A stretch of 64,000 nt of DNA from Pipra filicauda (Eukaryota > Chordata > Aves > Passeriformes > Pipridae), in contig NW_024104440.1 in assembly GCF_003945595.2 (NCBI RefSeq), positions 737,449 to 801,448 on the forward strand. Reading direction: 5' to 3'. The notes under the pieces are model-generated. The model was not told the origin of the DNA. It was given only the letters and a program-made list of their open reading frames with translations, and did not search any database. Both the position numbers and the translations under genes were made by a program. Shown here piece by piece: positions 25,848 through 39,300 of this stretch (positions within the stretch are counted from its first letter, which is position 1; each line of letters begins with the position of its first letter).

Positions 25848-26083
25848 AATCACAGAATCAATTAAATTGGGAAGGACCTCTGAGATCCATGGCTAACCTT
25901 TCCTTAAACACCTCTGAGGACAGTGACTCCACCACCTACTTGAGCAGTCTATTGCAATGTCTAATCATGCTTTCTGTGAAGAAATTCTTCCTAATGTCTA
26001 ACCCTAAACCTTCCCTGGCGCAGCTCAGGACTATGTCCCCTCGTCCTACTGCTGGTTGCCTGGGAGAAGAGGCTGATCCTCAA
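25848..26083 (-). mobile_element. CR1 LINE, 5'-truncated 3' portion
   Basis: Read on the plus strand, the sequence follows the reverse complement of the avian CR1 3' end. It opens with AATCACAGAATCA at 25848, then GGGAAGGACCTCTGAGATC, then TTAAACACCTCTGAGGACAG, GTGACTCCACCACCT, GTGAAGAAATTCTTCCTAAT, CCTGGCGCAGCTCAGGAC and CCCCTCGTCCTACTGCTGG. Similarity stops at about 26083, the 5' truncation point. Compared with the usual CR1 arrangement, roughly 60 bp between the GAGATC block and the TTAAACACCT block are missing, with the junction at about 25890-25898. Reading frames across it, such as 25991-26191 on the minus strand, are CR1 debris and not host genes. CR1 encodes a reverse transcriptase, but none of that part is kept, so the copy is inert. 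Confidence 0.93.
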
Positions 26084-26460
26084 AGTGAGGCAGCAGTGGA
26101 CAGGACTGAAATGGTCTGGTGACAGGGACAGGGGGAACCTCAGGAATGACAAAACGGGGCACAGAGATGCCCACGGTGTGTGAAAGCACAAACATAAGAA
26201 GTAACCCCTGGAGTAACAGAGACCTGGCTGGCCAGCTCGTGTGGCTGGAGCGCTGCTGTGGAAAAGCAGGCAGGGAAGGTGAGGAGGAGAAGGAGCAAAG
26301 TTAATGCAGGTGGAGCTGAGGAGTTGCCAGGCTGGTGGAGAGCCTGTGGGGCAGGGTCAGAAGAGAAACTTGGGGGATTGGGGTTTGTTACCCCAGCCCC
26401 CAAATGGTTCAGTGATGATGTTTCTAGAGTTACTTTGGCGATTTTGTGTGTGAGGTAATT
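26084..26460. other. GC-rich flank right of CR1, no gene
   Basis: GC-rich unique sequence continues after the CR1 truncation point. The minus-strand frame at 26140-26403 translates to a proline, serine and leucine-rich string without any recognisable motif. I see nothing that supports an exon. Confidence 0.55.
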
Positions 26461-29400
26461 GGGAATACATTAATAATGCAGTTAGAAACGTATTAAGCTT
26501 CCTGGGCATTTGTTCTGGAAAAATAAACCCATGCATGAGTGTTTCGATTTACTGGATCTCTTATTTTTTTTCCCCCCCAATACGATCAATGATGAATTTA
26601 TTTAGAAGTGTTTTCCCTGCACTATCTGCAGGCTGTGCCAATTAGATACAACAACTCATTTAAAGTCTATTGTCCTTTGCAGAGGCCAGACGAAACACTG
26701 CAGGCTTTTTTGTTTATTTACTATGATACTGTTCATTCCATTCCCTTTTTTGTCTTGAAGCATTGATTCATTCTCCACTTTGCTGTCTGCTGTTGCAGTC
26801 TGAGCTCAGGAGATGACTCCAGTCACTACTTTAGGTGTACTAAGGGTCCTGAGATAACTTCAAGCCACTCTGCGTTCCCGTGGCTGCAACACAAATGGAT
26901 GTGTGAGAGATGTCTCTGTTCCTCTGCAGTGTGGTGCTAAACAGTCTTGATTGCAATTAGACCACAGCTGGAAAGGGCAGGATGTTTGATGTATTCTGAG
27001 CCAGAACTGCATCTTTCAGGCGTGTTTGAACATTTTAGTGCAGAATGGCTTGAAGTGAGGCTGCAGTGAGTTTCCTAAACGACAGCACAGTGGTTCTGAA
27101 GCAGTTGGTGAGGTGGTTCCTTCGAAAGGCATAACAAGCTGGTGAATGAAGAACAAATTCATGCAGTGCCCACTAAAATGTCAGGCTGTTTTGCTGATCT
27201 GTGGTGGTATTCAAGAAAGGATGGGGGGAGAATAAGCAAACTGAAGTGTTTTATTCTTTAAAGAATCTTAAAAGGCAGATTGTATCCCTTGCTTTTTTGA
27301 TTTTTCTTTTAATGATAAAAGTTTCCTAAGTATTTTGATTCTTAGTTTTTATGTATTTTTGTCTCCATCCTTAATTAAATGTTTAAGGAAATTAATGAGA
27401 AGTAACCTACTGTTTTATTCTGGATCAAGCGCTGTTTGTATCAGGTTGATCCAAAATAAATTAGTTTTGTGTTTTATTGTTTTCTAGCTGTCCAGAAAAC
27501 TAGAATACTGCTGATTCACCCAGCTTTGCTCTTCTCCTCTGTTCCAGGAATATTTACACAAATAAGTCTTTAAAAAAATAGTAATTAAATATTAGATATT
27601 TTTGCCCTTACTATGAAAATAGGCTTGGGAAAAAAAAGCCTGAATTTAGATATATTGTTATGTTTTGTTAATTCTGGAGACAATAAAAGGTGAAAATAAG
27701 CTTGCTTTTTTAACATTAGTTATTGTGACTACAGTATAGAGCACATTCTTGCAGTTATATTTTTCAGAGTAATGTGCTATTACTGGAACTAAATTATTCG
27801 TATAAAAAGGATGATTGATCAAACACAAGCTACTATAATGTGAAGACTAGAACAAGGTCAAACTTATTTTACAAGTATATGGAAACTAATAAAATCAGTA
27901 AATTGCATATGTGGACAGATATTTTCACACATGAATATCATTGTTTTCATTGTTATATTTTGAAACCTGTTTTCCACTTCCCACTTTCTCATAGACTGCA
28001 ATGTGCATTTATTCATCCTGGCCTGTAAGCAGTTTACAAAATGCTTTTTAATGGCAGTATTGAACCCAGGTCCTCAGTTAGATATACACTACTATATCAT
28101 AGAAGAATTGGTATAAACTCCTTGCAGTATCTTGACATGTAAAGTAGAAATTATACTGTTTTAGTGATCTCTCCCAGGTACAAGCACTCTGTTTTCAGAG
28201 ACAGATAATTCACAAAAAATTTAGAGCCAACAGAATAATAATCATGAGTAGTTTATCTGGTGAATTTCCCAATCAGTTGTGATATAAATAATTTATGTAT
28301 GAATCCCAACATTGCATGCATTATCATTCCTAAACAGTGATTATACCTCGTTGGAGAATCTTTGGACTCCAGCTGTGTAATAAAGCAAGATAGAAGCTTT
28401 GTTAACTGTGATCTCCGTGGGGGCACAGTGGGACAGCAGCTCCCTCCTGCTGCCCTGTTCTCTGCCAAGACACTGCAGACCCAACCTATAAACTCTTGGA
28501 GAAAGAGGCAGGGAAAAGCAGTACATTCAATGTGAAAGCTGGGTATCCATTCCTGAAGGGAGTGGAATGCTGAAATACCTCATTGACTGCCCCATTTTAG
28601 GAATCAAACAGTAGATAATACAGACAATAAAGAGAGATGGCTCTTGGTTAGAGCCTAGACTGACACACTCAGTATTAGCTTAGTAGGGAGCTGGAAACAA
28701 GCACAGACCATTAGTTTTTGGGCAAAGGGAATCTTCTTTTAACCATGACAACTTCTTAGCCAGACCTCTCAATCGTATATATTAATAATTTTACCACCAC
28801 AGTAAAAAAAAACAACAAAAAACCAAGACGGTTAAGTGCTGTAAAAAGCGGATTAACATGTCATGCAACTTCCCTGACCGATCACACGGACAACACGGCC
28901 TGATGTAGATGTAGAATTTAACCATCTACAGTATAATCAATAGCAAAGAAGAGCAAATATGAAAATTAGTGTCATGAGTTTTATAGCAGATGGCAGGTTG
29001 CCATCTGATGCTCTGCTTAGTAGTGACACTGTTCTGGCTGTGTTATGGTCACAGATCCTGCTTTGCTTCTATAGAAAGATGCAACTGTACACAGGTATAT
29101 AGAGAATACTTATAGGGGTTATTTGCTAACACATCAAAGAAACCCACATCAATTTTTTCATCAGAGCAGGGACAGTACAGGTCCCAAAGCTGGAGCAAAA
29201 CTTTTTTGATCTGCGTAGGATGGGGCATGGAAGCAGAGTGACATTCTTGTCTTCTAATCTTGTTACAAGCAGAGTTGATTACCCAAATTCTCTTTCTACT
29301 CATTATCTGCTTGTATTTGACCTCTCTTGTGAGTTCATCCTTGAAACCCAGGGGCCAATACTGTGTATCATTGCTCATTATCTCTGCTTATTGCTGTGGC

Positions 29401-29644
29401 TTTTGCAACATGTGGTTTATTAGTTGCTTGCAATAGCAGATCAATATCACTTTTCAGACATGTAGAATTTTCTCCCTGTATTGGGATTTCTTCCCATTGT
29501 CTAAACTCAGAAAAGTGGGGAAAGAGGAATCTGAGAGACCAGGTCAGAGCAGTTGTGGTCTGTGTTCAGCAGCCACTGAGAGGCTGTCTAGAAGCAACCA
29601 AGAAGTGGTTTATTTAGTTTCATTTGTGTTCTATGAATTTCCCA
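26461..29644. other. AT-rich non-coding DNA, no gene seen
   Basis: Composition drops sharply to AT-rich here. The first 260 bases carry several ATTA cores and are flagged as a possible conserved element. The rest has only short, unrecognised open frames and A/T-rich simple sequence (for example around 28804-28822). Confidence 0.65.
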
Positions 29645-29672
29645 TTTTCCAACCTGGCTGATTCTATGATTT
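29645..29672 (+). mobile_element. Possible CR1 3'-terminal remnant
   Basis: TTCCAACCTGGCTGATTCTATGAT matches the closing bases of CR1 (TTCCAACCT, a short variable part, then GATTCTATGAT) nearly exactly. The sequence immediately upstream is only weakly similar and nothing further upstream resembles CR1. Such a tiny remnant could be the last piece of a very old or very truncated copy, or chance similarity. Confidence 0.4.
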
Positions 29673-31199
29673 CCATGCCCAGGGTTCCTATCCATTATCT
29701 TTACACTGTCAACTGCTCCTGGTTCTCTTTTGTTCTGGGTAAAATCCTTTAGAGACAGGAGGTGCATTTCCTGGGATGGCTTCAATTGGACACACCTAGT
29801 TTTGAACGTGCATTGCTTTGGTGTCTGACAGCTGGCCCCAAGTTTGGCATGTGCACACAGGGGAGGTGAACAGGTGCACTGAAGCTTCTTCAGTATTAAT
29901 TTGAGAGGGTTGTCTCTTTTGTATTTAGATATTTATTCCTTGCTTATAACCTGTCGTCACACTACTGTGGCTACAGTGTGGGGCTTGAATTTTTTTCCTG
30001 TTGATTGCTTTTTCTGTTAATTTTCAGAAAATCTTAAGCAAATTTTTACTGCAGGTTTCCAACTGTTGAAAACTCATTTCTAGTTCAGCTGCTGCTACAG
30101 TTTAGATTTTACCAGGACTTTAAAAAATTGATTGCTGTAATGATTTGTTGAAGGCTGTTTATTGTCCATTATCTGAGACATGGTTGAGAATCTTAGTTAC
30201 TTGTTTTACATTTTTTTGGCCAATATTTTTATCTATTTCTCATTATTTTAGTTACATAATCGGTCACTTACATTATTAAGGATTTAAATGAATGTTTTAA
30301 TTTTACACTTTAAGCTCTGAGCTCCTCATCTCATTATTTTACTTATTTTTAAATCTTCTCAGCAATATACAGGGGCCTGCTGCAGTTTCTTATTCTTGCT
30401 GTCAAATTATATGATTAAAAATTAAGAGAATTTGTAAAACAAATGAATTCCATAACATGATTATTGAACTAGATGAAGGGTAGAAAATTATGAAGATTTA
30501 CAAAATTATGAAGAATTATGTTCTCTATTTTGCATTTCTAAAAAAGAAAAAAAAAAGGAATGATTGAGACTTAAAATTTTGGCCTATTCTGTGTTCATTG
30601 ATTAGTGTAGGTGAAGCCTCATGTGTATGAGTAATTTATGGCAGTCTCCAGTACTGGATGTTGGGGAAAGAATTCATGTCCAAAAATTAAGATGCAATAG
30701 CCAGTCTTGTGCCAATTGTCAATGTTACTTTGCTCAACATTTATTAAGATCTAATTTAGCTGTGAAAATGTTTATGTTGTCTCAGCTGTGTGTAGGGAAC
30801 ACCATCCTAAAGCGGGTCTATTTGGGTGGCACTGAGCTTCACACTGTCAAGTTTAAAAACACTACTACCCCTGTTTTACTTGGAAGAGCAGCTGGATACT
30901 CTGAACACCTTTGTGAGAGAAGTAATGGCATGAAAATTATTTTGTTTGCAACACAGGTACTTTCTCTCAGTGATCTCACAACTCCAGAAAGCAATTTGGT
31001 CAGGATTGTTTCCTTGGAGCCGTGTTCAATATTTCACGACTTGAGACCCAGATAAAAAATACTTCGTCACATAATTTCACTGCTCACATTTTTTATGTAT
31101 TTAAATAGAACTGAACAGGATGTTTTAGAAGAACATACTTCATCTAGAAATGCCAATTTGTCAAAACCGGAACTGTGTGGGAAAGGGCTGATTTGATCC

Positions 31200-31212
31200 T
31201 TTTTTTTTTTTT
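31200..31212 (+). repeat. Poly-T tract (13 T)
   Basis: An uninterrupted T run without an adjacent recognisable retroelement. Confidence 0.85.
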
Positions 31213-33356
31213 CCTGTGGAAAAAGCTTTAAGAAACAGATTTCAACTGCTGAGAGCATCTCATTTCAACATTTTCAACATGCAAGTGGCAGTTTTCTTGG
31301 CTTGGAAAAATATTTAAGCTATAATTAAATGCAATAAGAATAAAAAATGCAGAGAATTTTAAGAGAGTGAAATAATTCTAGTAAAGTAAATCAGACTTCA
31401 AGCACTTAAGACTTTAATTAGACTATATGGCTCTGCATCCACGCTGTTTTCAGTACTCCTGTGCTCAGATGCAGCCAGCTCATATTTCTTAATTTTCCAC
31501 GACATACCCTTGGCCTTCTACTTCAAAACCATTCAAACTGGCAGTAAAATAATGCTACTTCCATTCAAAAAGAAAGTAAAACTCCTCTGTGGTTAGGTGG
31601 GTGCTGAACACTTGAGAAGCCCACCTTTGCTCCTAAGGCAGGATGTACCAGCCAGGAGATGGCTACTGGCTCCAGAGCTGCGCTGCCATGTGCTGTCAGT
31701 CCTCTGGTATTAAAAAAAACCCTCAAAATAAAACTGCTGCTCAAGTGGTAATTTCACTGGGAAGATTTGAATGCATTGCAATGTAACTTTGTATGGTCTT
31801 TTGGTGATGTTTGAGGATGTGTGAATTACTGCATGATAAATGCAAATTTTTGTGCGTCATTATTTATGAGAAGAGCTGGTGTAGAAAAAACCCACTTACC
31901 ATCCTGTGTTGGAAGGTCCCTTGGAGTCACATCACAAGGGATAAACCCAGCAGGGTTCAGTAGGAATAACCCTGAAATCAGCAAGTTATTAGGAATTACT
32001 TGGGTTTTCATTTGACAGAGAAAATGTTCTTAAAATGTTCTTAAATGTTTAAAGAAAAAAACCAAAAAGCAAAAAAAAAGAAAACAACCTGCAGGAAACC
32101 TCCTATATAATTATTTAGTGGAGTTATATTCTTTTATACTCTTTTTTTTTGTGTGTATTATTAGCAACAATTAGACCAATCTGTTGAAAAGTCACTGCTT
32201 TGTGTTAAATTGTACGGTGTCTAAAGTCTTGAGAATATTCAATAAGGATCGTTGGTATACTTTGGTTGAAAGAGAGCTCAGGGAATACAGGATTTTATTT
32301 TTCCAGGCTGTGATTGACTCAAATGAGTTTCTTTTTGGCCAGCTAAGTATTGTTAGAATTGATGTTGTCATGTAAAACCCTGCTTTGCTAGACTTTAGAG
32401 ATTCCTCTGTGGACCTGTAGAGAAGATGGCTTTGGAAGGTTATTTGTTCTTGTGTGCCATGATCAACCTTTCCTGATTCCAGAGTAACTGTAAGAAGGAA
32501 ATGGTTACTTTTAAGACAATTAATGGCCCCATTGTCATTAAGTAAATTACAAATGTTCTTATTATAGTGTAAATCTCACAGTACTGAGTTATTGGGTTGT
32601 AAAACATTGTAGAAAAATACAGGAGGCACAGTAGAAAAATAATAATGAGTCAATGCTGACATAATGATGAGGTGCACACAGAGAAAAGTTGGACACGTTG
32701 GTGGTTCAATATATATTGACTGAATATATCAATCCTGAGCTGCTTGGTAGTCAAAATGTAAATACAGTCTTAGAAATTATTGTGTGAAGTCGAACACAAG
32801 TTGCATTTTGTCTCTTTTCACAAAGATGTAGATTCACATGTGGAATACAGTGCATTATTCTGATTCTCATCACCTCCCAAAGCAGAAGTAGAAAAGAGGG
32901 ATGGTGTATCTGGGATGAAGGAGAGGGAGTGGCTTCTATATGTAGGTAAAATAAAGGTATTCTGAAGAGAATAACTGGACTTTGAAAAGGCTGTGTATAT
33001 GTGTAAATTCTACTTACCTCTAAAACCAAGAATTGTGACTTAAACTGGAGAACAAGACAGCACAAGGTTTAAAGCAAAGAAATTATTTCTAAATGTACTA
33101 CAAAGTATAAATCATGGAACCACCTGTAAATAGCTGTGAAGACAAATACACACGAATTCACACTGGATTAGAGAAATTCATGGTCAGGTGTATTGGGGGC
33201 TGTTGAATAAGAGGTTCAGAAGAAGGTTCTGGGTTGCAATACCTGAGGCAATAGGAAACAGGAAAGGCCACCCCCTGTGCTTGTGAGGGGATAGAAAGAA
33301 ACAATTTGAGTTACAGGGAAACCCCTTAAGATTCTGTTGGGTGTAGCATCCATACC

Positions 33357-33381
33357 TGTGTGTGCACGTGTACACATGCAT
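33357..33381. repeat. Perfect 25-base alternating purine-pyrimidine run
   Basis: From 33357 every base alternates pyrimidine and purine: TGTGTGTGCACG followed by TGTACACATGCAT. It includes a CACGTG box. Such runs can adopt Z-DNA, but no function is shown. Confidence 0.75.
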
Positions 33382-36300
33382 TATTTTCCAGAGGCTACCT
33401 GTGGGTTATTGTCACTGTGAAACTGTGAGGTCTCTTTCTGCTGTGTATTAAGTGGAAGATTTTCTTTTGTCTCCTTTGGGCTGTCATCTGTTAGAACTTG
33501 GTTTTGCAACTTATTTGCTGTGGAGGATAGGATCATACTGCTTAACTACTCACTGGGACAGGGAAGCACAGTCTAGAAATAACAGCTGTGGGGACATTCA
33601 GAGGCAGTGCCAGGCTTTCGCTGTGATTACAAGTGTGTGAGGATTGCATGTCCTCTGCTGGTTTCCTGCACTCAAATTTGAGAATGGACATCTTGGATCC
33701 TCCCTGTAATAAAAATCCTTTCTTGTTTGATTCCAGTTTGACTTGAGCCTTTCAGGGATTAGGAGTATTAAAAGGGTTGAGCATGACCACGGGGAAACAA
33801 CTGCTGTCTGTTAGTAATCCCTCTGTGATGCAAAGCAAGGATGTGCAGGTTGCAGAGAGCTGTAGTTTTTGTCTGAGGAATGGAGAGGTCAGTGATGCCA
33901 GGCTTTTGATGAGGAGTTGACTGTAAAATGTTAACCAGTACAGGGAGCAGGAGTGGTTGCACTGCCCCAAAGCAAGCTGAGAAATGTCTGTTTAGCTCTA
34001 AATACAGGCTGTGGTTTCAGAGTTTGTGATTCCCGGTGCTTTCCTGGATGTCATGTGTTTGGTTTTATATGGCCTGCTGCAGTTGATGTCATAAAAGACT
34101 TGTGAGCTTAGGAAGGCTTTCATATACATGTAATATAACAAAATGCAGGAAGATGCACTTGGAACTTTATGGATTTAATCCCTTCATTTAAAAAATAAGC
34201 TATTCCACACAAGAGATGATTTTTAAGATGTTTAGGAGGTTCTCTCTGATCACTTCAAGGAAAGAGAAAGTATTCTGGGACAGATACAAAAATGAAGACA
34301 AAACAAACTGACATTTGTAATAGTTCAACAACATTCACCTTTGAAAATTAGAAATGGGAAGTCTTGCAAATAGATACATTAAAACCACATCTACTTGAAG
34401 GGCTTTTAGCATGGAAATTAGCTTTCTATGGCCCGACCTAAGAGAGATTTTGAGGCTTGCACACACCCCTGCCCAGGCTCTGCTTGCAAGGCACAGGGTG
34501 CACCTGTACAGCAAATGCAGGTTATTGCCCCCCTTAACCTGGGAGGGGAACATGGGGCAAAGAATTTGGAAGGGCTTATTATTGGGAGCACAGAATGCCA
34601 CCAAGAATGGTATCCTATATGAGAGCCTGTGCTGGGAGGTTCCTAAGATACCACCCACTGCTCAGCCTTGCTGTTGGGTCTCTGCAGTCACAGCAGCACC
34701 ACAGGCACGGCTCTGAAAACTCTTATTTAGGTTTGAACACAGAGTCAGACTTAGTTCTGAAGTCTGATCACAAATAAAAAGAAAGCGCACATTGGAAAAA
34801 CAAACTCTTAATCTGGTTTTGAATAGCAATTATGATGCATTTAGCATAAAATAATAGTTACGGGAAAAATAGGTTTTGTTTTCCATTTGCAGCAGCGTGG
34901 TTCCCTGTGAGATTTAATTAATGGCTCTCATTTATTCTTATTTCTCCCTATTCTGCAAGTGCTGAGTATAAAAGAGCACATTTAATTTGGCTTCTAGGCA
35001 GCAAACAAGTTCATTTAATGTTGATATAGAAGCATCTCTTTGGATTTCAGAGGGAAAAGAGAGGAAGGACCATGGAGGGGAAATGTGATTAGTACCATTG
35101 ATATCATAGACAGCTTGAATGGCTTTAGCAATCAGGGTGAATTTTTATGAAAACCGAGTCTATAGTACAGCACAACAATTCAGAGAATGGGAATTATCTC
35201 CCATAGTGCATGAGACAAATGGAGGCCGAAAGCTATAACCCACTTAACCTGTATGTAACATTTTGTCTTTTGGGGATGTAGGAGATGTTAGAAACACACC
35301 TATCCTCTCTTTTATCTTTTTCAATTAAGATAATAAGATTTCCCTTGGATAATGTTGTCTTGAGGAATATATTTCAAAGTTAAGCAGGTCTTCCTGTTGG
35401 ATAAGACAGGCTACACTGCACATTTCAACCTGATATTGAAAGGGTCAGAGAAGCCAATCTGCAAAGTTCTTCCTACAAACACAGAAAGCAGGTAGTGCAG
35501 TGGGTATTGATTGATGGATTAAACAAGTCTGCTAGAGGCCTGTATTCCTTAAATTAATGGAATCTTTGCTACAGGCTTTCATTTAATTCAAGATCAAACC
35601 TTCAGGCTTTCATTTCTACCGAGCTTGGTAGCAGAGCCACTGGCATCCAGAGCTGAAATCCAGTGCTATAAACTCAGACCTGCCTCTTTTACGTGAAAAA
35701 GGCTGTTCTTTAAAGGCAGATTAACTTCTTCTGAGGAGTGAGTGGTTTGCAGGAGAGGCTGGAGCTGAAAGCAGCAGCCTATTGTTTTATGTGGCAATTA
35801 TTTAGTGCTTGTGCTTGATTCATGAGGTCTAGAAAGAAGATCAACATGAAAAAGTTTTGTTCCTATCTTGTGATACTCAAGCTAGCAAAAGAGAGAATGA
35901 AAATAATAATAAAGATATGGAAACATAAGTTAGGGGTAAAAATTGGTCAGGATTCATTGCAAAGGGCTTAGTAGGCAACAGTGAACCCTGAGGATTTCAT
36001 GGTACCAGAAGGATAAAGAGCAATAACACTTCAGTTTCCTGATGACTGTACATAAGATGATGCTTTGAATCCTACTCAGTCCTGTTTAACATCATCTGCT
36101 CTCCCTGCAGGTCAGCCAGTATGGAAGCACAGGTATCTCTGCTTTTCATGACATGAATAATTTGTTGAAAAAGATTCAGAATGGGAAATAGGGATTTATA
36201 TTTTGTCTGCTGTAGTTTTATCATTCATCAACTCTTTCTTTGCCTTTGGCAGTGGACGTATTGTCCTCTGGCACAGTACTAATTTTTGTTCATTTGGATT

Positions 36301-39300
36301 CTCTTAATTTCTTTTTTTTTTTCATATTTGTTGCAGCTTAAAGACATGGGACTCAGACAACTTATGAATGCCATAAGCTTGGGCTGTTTATTCCCTCCCT
36401 GTTCCCTTTTTAAAAATATTTTTTATTATATTTTGTGGTAGAGTTTTAAAACCCAACGCTATTGGCAGGAGTGGCTGGCTGAGCTGAGTAGCTGAGGGCC
36501 ATTTGGCCTCTGTGCAGATCTCTCTGCCCTGCAATGCTGTGCAATTTTCACCTCTGATTCTCCTCACCAAATGTCCTCCCTGGTCCATGTCTCAGCCCTG
36601 GGGAAATGCACAATAGCAGCATATTCACTCACCAGGTGTTCCTCTTTCTGGCTCTAAGAATAGCTTATAGTATGTGACTCCTTTATCACCATTGATATGT
36701 CATTTTCCAGCAGCTTTGGCTCTTGTCTGCTCTTTTGTACTGGTTGGGGTAGTCCTGAGTATGAGAGAAACCGGAAGGTTTTTTCAGGCACAATTTTTGA
36801 ATGAGTTTGAGACACGAAAAAGGAGATTATTTGACCCGCACTCTGTGAGGTGAAAGGCAATGGCTGCTGCTTTTGACCCCTGAGTGGATATGTAGCTTCA
36901 CAAATGAAACATTTAAAGAAAGCAACGTTCTGGGTCTTAACATTCAGTGTGCTCATTTCTAATACATGAATAAAAAGCAAGAAAAAAATTACAGTGAGAA
37001 TAAACAGTTCTTTGCACACATTTATCTCTGGATTCATGAGGCACCTGGCCTTGGGAAGCAGTTTGGATAGAAGACTGCAAATGTGCTTTATTCACTGTTT
37101 TTATGAGCTGCATTCGGAGAGTATTATTCAGGATCAGAGAAGTTCTTTTTATTTTATTCCCTGACTTAGCCCTCCATTTTATTCTCAATTAGTTGAGCTA
37201 TCTGACCTGCTACAATTTTACTTTTTTTTCCAGGAGAAAAAACACGGAGTTGCTCTGATTTGCATTGGCTTTCGGATTCATTTGGCTTGCTGGAAAGTGC
37301 CTAATACAAAATCAAAGCAGCAGATGTTACTTGCTGAATTTCTCTCCTGCTCACATACCTGTGAGCTCTTGCCATAAATTCACTATAGGGGCTGCTCTTG
37401 GCCACCTTCCTGGGTTTTTTTTTAATGTCACTGTCCTTTGGCAATACATAGGTCTTAGTGAAACAAGATGTTGTTTTTCTCTGCAAGTTGTATGTGTTTT
37501 TCTTCTCAGTCTGCTGTGCATTTTAGACAGGCTGTGAGCTAATGATAAGATTGCTAAGGTGAATTCCCAGATCACCATGTTTTCTGCCACAGATGAAAGG
37601 CCACATAAATATGTTTTTCTGGCTCCTTTCTCAGATATAATTTCCCTGTTCTCTCTTTTTCCTCTGCATTCTGCTGGCAGTATGGAATTACAGTATTTCT
37701 ATTTACCTACATGACTTTCTTCACAGTGTTACCAGGGTGCAGTTATTAATTAATCATTACATATTTTTTCCCAAAATTCCAATTTATAATTAAAACTTTG
37801 CTCCAATTTGCATTTAAATTTGTGCAAAATATTTAAGAGTGTTATAATAAAATTAGCTTCCAAAAGTGTCAAGTAATGCCTTTTCCAGAAGAAAAATATT
37901 TGCTTTCAAGGGACAGATGTTTTAGAATTTGCTATATCCTCTCTCCAGCAAGGGCATCCAGACTAACCTTAAAAATAAGGAAAAGTACTGAGAACTCTGT
38001 TTTGAGCTTGCTCTTCCAAGACTGCCAAGGCTCCTGTTCTACAACTGGAAAGCTAGAAACTTAGGACAGAAGTAGTTTAATGCTGAGTGTCTGCAGCCTC
38101 GTACCAGAGCTTCTTTGTGGGACCTTGTGCCATCAGGGAATATTTGATCATCTGTCCCATAAACCCCAGTTACATCAGGGTTCTGACCACTTCACAGAGT
38201 GCAAGTACCTAGCCAGTAAAGGATATCTTAGCCCACTTTGTTGGCAATAGAAGTATTGAATTTAAACAATTTCCTTGTTGAATGGGAATATTTAATTTGG
38301 GTCCGTGTAGGCAGATGGAAAGAAGGTGCTTGTTCACACTGCTGGTTTTAAGGAACAATAAAGTTCCTTGACATTCAATTGTAAATGCAAGTTTATGCAA
38401 GATCTGCAACACACGTCCTAAGGCAAAACTGAGGTCCATTTGGGAATTTGAATCTAATTAAAGTTTTCCTGGAAACTTTTTTGTTGGGGTCAAGTTGTGG
38501 AAAGAACAATTTAACCCTTCTTGATCCGTATGCAGTCAATCAAGTTAATGATGTTCCTATTATTTTGGCAAGGGGTCAGAATATGTGTGACATATATAGA
38601 ACTGTGGCATTCCCTCACAGTAGGTCCTCTGGCACTGAAAGAGCTGATGACATTTCATGAAATGCAGTTATGTAAAGCATTGCTGGAGGCAAGACTGTGA
38701 AGATAAAGCTTTGCTGTTTCCAATGCAGAAAAAAGTTCTAATATGTTTATCTAGTCTCAATTGTCATCAAAAGTAGCCTGGCCTTATTAGTTACAGTTAA
38801 CAGGACTCTTCAGTTCAGTTACAACTGAAGGTATTTCTTAATTAGTGGAACAGGGATGCAAAATTATTCTCAGTATTTAAAGCTGGTTGTACTCATTCAT
38901 AGCTTATTGAACTAATTAGAATCCCCAGACAACCTCTTATTTTTATCTGAAAGAATAGTGTTCCACATCTCATCACTGGTTTAATATTTCTTTTAAAGTG
39001 AACTGCTGTGGAATCCAAATTTAGAAAGGAACTCTGAACAGGGACAGTTTTTGCACAGCTTACCAATGAATTGTTCATGAATCATCCCACGACAGATTTA
39101 GATGAGTAATGTATTTTTGTAACAAGCAGTACATACATCTTTGTCAATCTTCAGGTTTAATTGGGAATACACTCAACTCTCTCTAGTGCCACATGTAATA
39201 CAATTTTGGGGTCCTGTGTGATTAAAATGGGAATTATAGATGTCAGTGACATTACACTGATGCTGTGTTTCCAACTGTGAGTTGGAAAAATAGCATGTGT

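Noticed and set aside
25619..26122. 167-codon plus-strand open frame
   Set aside because: It begins at GTG and its second half is the antisense of a CR1 fragment, so it is repeat-derived noise.
36111..36132. A 22-nt microexon between CCCTGCAG and GTATCT
   Set aside because: Acceptor-like and donor-like signals flank it, but such short matches are frequent by chance and no peptide or neighbouring exon supports it.
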